Of a stretch of DNA of 64,000 bases, positions 61,301-64,000 are shown piece by piece (positions within the stretch are counted from its first letter, which is position 1; each line of letters opens with the position of its first letter). The notes under the pieces are model-generated. The model searched no databases. It was not told where the DNA came from and saw only the letters and a program-made list of their open reading frames with translations. A program made the translations under genes and the position numbers. The stretch is taken from NCBI RefSeq assembly GCF_018860975.1, contig NZ_JAHKQI010000010.1:124001-188000 (forward strand), read 5' to 3'. The stretch is from Lentibacter algarum. Its GTDB lineage: Bacteria > Pseudomonadota > Alphaproteobacteria > Rhodobacterales > Rhodobacteraceae.

Positions 61301-61827
61301 TTGAGATCAAACACATGGCTGACACGCGTGCTCAAGAAATCTTTATCGTTGCCGGTGTGGCGCAGTAAAAACATGCCAACGTCATCGACAAGCTCGGGGT
61401 TGGAGCAGATGTTAAAGTAAAAATAGCTGCCCATACCGCAACCAGCGAAAACACCAATCGGCCCGTCAACGCTCTCTGGCGGGTGACCGGCATTCTCAAA
61501 TGCTTCCCATGCAACTTCGAGAAATTGCCGGTGCTGCGGGTCAAGAATGGCCGATTCTTTGGGGGAAAACCCGAAGAAGTCACCATCAAAATACTCGAAC
61601 TGATCCAACATGGCAGCAGCAGGAACATAGTCGGGCCGCGCAAGCAGTGCTTCGGAAACGCCAGCATCGCGCAACTCGTCTGGTGATAGTTTACGAATAG
61701 ATTCAACGCCTTGACGCAGGTTCCGCCAATACTCATCAATGTTACCCGCACCGGGAAGATGCGCCGCCATCCCGACTATTGCGATATCGTTTTCGTCGTA
61801 GTTCTTTAAAATTGTTTTGTTGGACAT
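55375..61827 (-). CDS. Type I polyketide synthase KS-AT-KR-DH-like-ACP-TE
   Basis: A 2150-residue single-module synthase. Ketosynthase at 1-440 with Cys186 in TACSTS, His322 in CHGTGT and His362 in NIGH; acyltransferase at ~537-830 with Ser634 in GHSMGE; ketoreductase at ~1160-1360 with GGFGGIG and Tyr1328; a dehydratase-like hot-dog region at ~1405-1660 whose first motif reads HRTKQNHALMPG, without the usual glycine spacing; carrier domain with Ser1797 in LGGHSLIA; and a C-terminal type I thioesterase at ~1875-2110 with Ser1946 in GGFSGGG. DH after KR is an unusual order for modular synthases. A TATAAC element (61885-61890 on the complement) lies 58 bp upstream. It heads the PKS-GT-NRPS-PPTase operon. 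Confidence 0.93.
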   Translation of the reverse strand: MSNKTILKNYDENDIAIVGMAAHLPGAGNIDEYWRNLRQGVESIRKLSPDELRDAGVSEALLARPDYVPAAAMLDQFEYFDGDFFGFSPKESAILDPQHRQFLEVAWEAFENAGHPPESVDGPIGVFAGCGMGSYFYFNICSNPELVDDVGMFLLRHTGNDKDFLSTRVSHVFDLKGPSISMQTACSTSLVATHYAAQSLLTGECDMALAGGVTIELPHGHGYVFKEGEVLSPDGACHAFDHRAEGTVFGSGAGAVVLRRMEDALRDGDHIWAVIKGSAVNNDGAAKAGYLAPSVDGQAAAIREALAVSQTPAETIDYVECHGTGTYLGDPIEVAALTEAFAGGSDSEHRCRIGSVKTNIGHLDTAAGVASLIKASLALKNAEMPPSLGYEKPNPAIDFEHSPFVVNDRLTPWSRGSTARRAGVNSLGVGGTNAHVVVEEAPESEGSDASDWPFQIMTVSARSKAALEGNAKALAEHLRENPEQNLADVAFTLKEGRRAFEKRRALVAETPAEAAQLLEENDPRRVFTHQAMDAPDTVFMFPGGGAQYAGMAQDLYETEPVFAEWMDRGFEVLQPRLEYDIKPLWLPAPDEKDAANEMLKRPSVQLPLIMIVEYALAQLWISWGVKPDVLVGHSMGENTAACLAGVMSFEDCIGLVHLRGRLFDTVPAGGMLSVSLPAEELRKHLGETLDLASVNAPGLSVASGPDAELASLQARLEALDIDCQRVAIDIAAHSRMLEPILQGFGDYLRSITLNAPVIPFVSNRTGALISDDQATDPDYWVGHLRGTILFAECVQTLSARENRIYIEMGPGRALSSLAQQCPNIRRDQVISALRHPDDAIADDRWFVSQLGRIWAMGGRFDWAQVWGDARRNRLPLPTYQFQKKPYFIEPGQTRVEQASSHLARIPELENWGFAPFWKPVAADCNVDVVHGLKDAAKECWLFFMDEAGLGKALANTLRNAGHEVVELRAGDAFGRDASGGYVLSPERGREGYDLLVEDLSARSIQPTRIAHFWLVTDEETHRAGSSFFHRNQEQGFYSLLFLAQAMAAADWSEIAISAFTTGAATVRGEALVYPEKSCLRGPIMMIPREMPGLTAAMVDISLPDTKRKGDRFKALLPLLLEELLAAPHNAIAAIRGERRFEEVFKPFNLAVEDTSELPLRQEGTYLITGGFGGIGLTLAEKLVRDYAAKIVLLARTALPPRDEWEAQKLRHGSHDSISRRIAAVEKLEALGGQVMVVAGDVSNIEDMRGTVEQVSLRFGDIHGVIHAAGAINDAPLLSKTMAEIEDVFTPKLHGTEVLGQLFPDGTLDCMVLFSSSSTVTAPVGQVDYVAANEFLNAYAKSRSGGKTKVLALNWGIWAEVGMAADALGLTAQQPDQTRQDLQAPLLQAATFDRAGNRLFTAELTTRHWILNEHRTKQNHALMPGTGYLELAAEALHAQGETAPFELRDLYFLRALEVADDESRELRVTLERDDIGYQFKVQSSRDFDGRQGFETNATGVLVLTDMPQPAPIDFAPIADRCEAFTLAEEGRTLRSPQEEHLNFGPRWRVLKETALGESEGLARLALPKAASGDNCLLHPGIMDLATGWAMELIEGYVASHLWVPVSYGALRVYRDLPEELVSWVQNAAENTVQAGAASFDIVLCDTTGEVCAEIRGFTIRRLDEAEGFARAPVRPTDLEFDDQIQKHQSPPAEERLRHNLSMGITPPEGAEAFLRALSAGRAQLVISSLDLAGLKAQAEAGSISQQTEGQTFQRPDLDTDYVAPEGVIEEKLSQFWSTLLGVEKVGSDDNFFDLGGHSLIAVRLFAQVKKAFDVEFPISVLFEAPTIKKCAALIEAEGVHVAPSSDATDAETPRAPERRFTHLVPMHQGEGGPRRPFFLVAGMFGNVLNLRHLAHLLGTDRPFYGMQARGLYGNEAPHRSIPEAAKDYLNEIKQVQASGPYMLGGFSGGGIIALEIAQLLRAQGEDVMMLVMLDTPLPQRRPLELGDRALIQLQELKSGGILYPLKWLVRRVKWEFTKRFKSVPQDADISEVNFHNSDIETAFLEAVGQYKLQAWDGPLALFRPPLSGKWKVSNGAMVSSERSYVTPDNDWTEHAPLVQVIEVPGDHDSMVLEPNVRVLAARLRRCIEDAENPAARAARVSAMPQNAKEAS

Positions 61828-61959
61828 ACTAAATACAATCCCCAGAAGGCCTTCAAACGCCCGGGAAATATCTCACAAAAATGCGTTATAAATTGGGCAT
61901 GTGCCTAAGTTTACCAAGACTATGCGCTGTTTTTAAAAGAAAAGACAGATTGTTTCCTC

Positions 61960-63324
61960 TCAGTAAACAACCGTAACCAATGCACTGATCTCTTCAGCAT
62001 TCATCCAAAGCGCCAATGCGATAACCGCAAGGCCAAGCAATGCAAGCACCGCGTCATGAAGCACGTCCCAAGCACCGGTGTGTCGCGAAAGCCAGACAAC
62101 AACAGGGTATGCCGCTATTATTGAAAGCCCCTGCCCAACAATCGCACCAACAAGGCCAGCGACTTTCAGTCCGACCATCAAAAACACCACCATCAGCACC
62201 GCTTTCGTGCCCGCCAGCACAAAAAACCGCTTGCTGTCGCCAGCCGCCAAAGCCGCTTGATCATAGGTCAGCGCAATGATGAACGGGATCTGCATACAAG
62301 CGATCAACACAGTGATAGCACCAGCGCTTTGATACCGCGGATCATACATAAGCTCGACCAAAGTTACGCCAAATACCGCAAAAAACATGACCAGCCCCAG
62401 CAGAGTACCCGACACCAGGAACCGCATCTTCCTGAGTTTCAGAAAGTTGCTATGGCTCGCCTTGGGTGGCCACTCGCGATAAACTGGTATGAGCATCCTG
62501 TTGACCAAAACCCCGCCCATAAGCAGCGGAAAAGACGCGAGAAAATAGCCGATATTGTAAACCCCGAACTGGTCTAATGGCAGGTATTTCCCGATGAGTA
62601 ACTTATCCGCCTGACTGATGACAAATCCGGCGACGGTTGCGAGGAATATCCACTTTCCAAAGTTAACAAGCTCTTGCGCTGCCGGACGCTCCCAGCGGAA
62701 CCGATTGCGTTCCCCCGGTAAAAACAACTCGTAAATCACAAACTCCGCCAGCCCACCTATCAGGCCAGAAAGGATCAACGCCCAGACCGACTGAAACATG
62801 TAGGCCAAAACGAGGGCACTGATCACGCCGATCGCTTGACTGACCATGTCGATCAACGTGATCCGACCCAGCAACAAATGCCTGTTGGCCTCTTGATAGC
62901 GGGTGGTGCAAAACCCCTTAATCACAAGACTAAATGCGGCCACAGGCAGCATAAATGCAAGTTCCGGCACCTCGTAGATCAGCGACACCGGCCAAGCGAG
63001 AAGGCAAGCAACGACCCATAAGAGCCCGCCTCGAATAACTTGAATGGTCCACGCTGTATCAAGAAAATCCCGTTCATCGCCACGCTTTGACTGCAAAATT
63101 GCAGGAGCGACGCCAACGTCGGAAAACATGTTGAGCCCCATAAGAAAAACAGAGATCAGCGCCATCAGACCAAAGGCCTCAGGAAACAGAAGACGTGTCA
63201 ATATCAGGTTCGAGGCAAGACGCAGCCCTTGGCTCCAGCCAAACCCAAAAACAGTCAGACCAGCACCACGCAGAACACGCGCTGCCAGACCGGAAGATTT
63301 CTCGGTGACGTCAAGGTTGCTCAT
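61960..63324 (-). CDS. Wzx-type polysaccharide flippase (PST/MVF family)
   Basis: A 454-residue polytopic protein with 12-14 predicted helices. It shows the start typical of this family, GAGLTVFGFGWSQGLRLASN and LTRLLFPEAFGLMALISVF, and GVAPAILQSK. These flippases move undecaprenyl-linked oligosaccharides across the inner membrane. The start overlaps the upstream glycosyltransferase gene by four bases. The PKS gene begins 132 bp downstream on the same strand, so read-through into the synthase operon is possible, although that gap could hold a promoter. Confidence 0.92.
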   Translation of the reverse strand: MSNLDVTEKSSGLAARVLRGAGLTVFGFGWSQGLRLASNLILTRLLFPEAFGLMALISVFLMGLNMFSDVGVAPAILQSKRGDERDFLDTAWTIQVIRGGLLWVVACLLAWPVSLIYEVPELAFMLPVAAFSLVIKGFCTTRYQEANRHLLLGRITLIDMVSQAIGVISALVLAYMFQSVWALILSGLIGGLAEFVIYELFLPGERNRFRWERPAAQELVNFGKWIFLATVAGFVISQADKLLIGKYLPLDQFGVYNIGYFLASFPLLMGGVLVNRMLIPVYREWPPKASHSNFLKLRKMRFLVSGTLLGLVMFFAVFGVTLVELMYDPRYQSAGAITVLIACMQIPFIIALTYDQAALAAGDSKRFFVLAGTKAVLMVVFLMVGLKVAGLVGAIVGQGLSIIAAYPVVVWLSRHTGAWDVLHDAVLALLGLAVIALALWMNAEEISALVTVVY

Positions 63325-64000
63325 CGCCCGCGGCTCCAGCCGTCCTCGCCGCCAAAGCGTGTAGCGAAGATAACACTCGAATACACTGCAAAGCCGATCG
63401 GATCTTTCAACACAAGCGACAGCACCGAGAGCCGACCCAAACTGAGCTTATCATCGTTCTTCATAAGGTGCTGATATTTTGACTTTATTTCTGTCACGCC
63501 GGTGTTTTGCCGACGCCGAACTTTGATAAGGTTTGCGTAGCCTTCAACCAATGGCCACGCGTATTTGCCCCGTAGTTTCAACCGTTCTTCGGGCGCGAAG
63601 CTTAGGCGGACGTAGGTGTCGTCGGATATGATGTCCGGGAACTTGCCCCATCGTCTTCGGCCCGATGCGCTGACGCCGAAGAGGCCGCAGCCAGGGGTGC
63701 CGTGGGTCATGAAAGGCACCTTTGCATAGATCCTCGCATAGGCGCGTGTGGCCCAGCTTTGCGCCGGTGCGATCACACATTGACCGCTGGCATAAATCGG
63801 TTTTTCAGACTGCAAAACCCGTGCCAGTTGATCAAGCAAACCAGCCCCCAAACGCACGTCGGCATCAAGGTATGCGCGCGCGCGGTGCATGGCTACCGCA
63901 TCACCGGCATTGAGAGCCCCCATTTTGCCGCCTTCAGCGAGATCAAGAACCGTAAAATCCCACCCCATTGCTGCAAATCGCGGCGCATATTTCCTAGCAA
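63321..64000 (-). CDS. GT2-family glycosyltransferase, partial at window edge
   Basis: The C-terminal ~226 residues of a glycosyltransferase; the frame stays open to position 64000, so the N-terminus is outside the window. Visible are GGKMGALNAGDAVA, which corresponds to the Nxx(L/A)N-G segment of GT2 enzymes, DADVRLGAGLLDQL with the metal-binding DAD, and DIISDDTYVRLSFAPEERL as the acceptor-side D-D segment. No hydrophobic channel region is present in this part apart from a short C-terminal stretch (KDPIGFAVYSSVIFAT). It overlaps the flippase gene by four bases. Confidence 0.85.
   Translation of the reverse strand, partial: ARKYAPRFAAMGWDFTVLDLAEGGKMGALNAGDAVAMHRARAYLDADVRLGAGLLDQLARVLQSEKPIYASGQCVIAPAQSWATRAYARIYAKVPFMTHGTPGCGLFGVSASGRRRWGKFPDIISDDTYVRLSFAPEERLKLRGKYAWPLVEGYANLIKVRRRQNTGVTEIKSKYQHLMKNDDKLSLGRLSVLSLVLKDPIGFAVYSSVIFATRFGGEDGWSRGR

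Noticed and set aside
1-64000. Genomic island, prophage or insertion sequence
   Set aside because: No integrase, transposase, phage gene, attachment-site duplication at tRNA-Tyr, or terminal inverted repeats were seen. The polysaccharide locus could still have been gained horizontally, but I have no direct mark of it.

Overview
The window looks like chromosomal DNA of a marine Rhodobacteraceae (Roseobacter-group) alphaproteobacterium. The reasons are the GC-rich coding sequence with alphaproteobacterial codon use, the his genes interleaved with small secreted-protein genes, an imuA-imuB-dnaE2 mutagenesis operon preceded by an alphaproteobacterial LexA box (GTTC-N7-GTTC), a PaaX-linked paaABCDE cluster, and several conserved proteins typical of this family. 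No transposase, integrase, phage gene, CRISPR array or rRNA is visible. The genus is not assignable from what I can see.

Layout. 1-5400: remnants of a divergent HxlR-regulator/SnoaL-like gene pair, a stand-alone Lrp-type ligand-binding domain, then hisB-hisH, hisA and hisF-hisE on the plus strand, separated by minus-strand genes for small secreted proteins (two DUF2147, one DUF302). 5400-7020: a CoA-binding protein, an rlmB-like rRNA methyltransferase with a terminator, and tRNA-Tyr(GTA). 7150-12420: the SOS-controlled mutasome operon imuA-imuB-dnaE2 (minus). 12490-15170: a three-gene operon of an NrtR-like Nudix/winged-helix regulator, a soluble SPFH protein and a diverged NAD-kinase-fold protein. 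15200-19730: an RND efflux adaptor and pump behind a palindromic operator-like site. 19730-28340: a secreted hypothetical protein, a DxD glycosyltransferase-like protein with a DUF2007 partner, O-acetylhomoserine sulfhydrylase, a large single-pass envelope protein with GspL-like and PilP/GspC-like ends, an Lrp regulator and a Kef-type antiporter. 28390-34170: phenylacetyl-CoA epoxidase genes paaABCDE with paaX and a 3-oxoadipyl-CoA-type thiolase.

34259-64000 is a polysaccharide locus that runs off the right edge. It holds an acyltransferase with an SGNH domain, a GMC oxidoreductase, an SDR, a WecG/TagA-type glycosyltransferase, two Gfo/Idh + epimerase pairs (one split, one fused), GT4 and GT2 glycosyltransferases, a BY-kinase-like ATPase, a Wzz-type chain-length protein, a Wzx-type flippase and further glycosyltransferases. 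Embedded in it on the minus strand is a translationally coupled assembly line: a type I PKS (KS-AT-KR-DH-like-ACP-TE), a WbbL-like glycosyltransferase, an NRPS (formyltransferase, truncated condensation-like segment, adenylation domain interrupted by a luciferase-like monooxygenase, carrier protein) and an Sfp-type phosphopantetheinyl transferase. This combination suggests a polysaccharide or glycolipid carrying a formylated, oxidised aminoacyl-polyketide decoration. It is the most interesting system in the window; the NrtR-SPFH-NAD-kinase-like operon is second.
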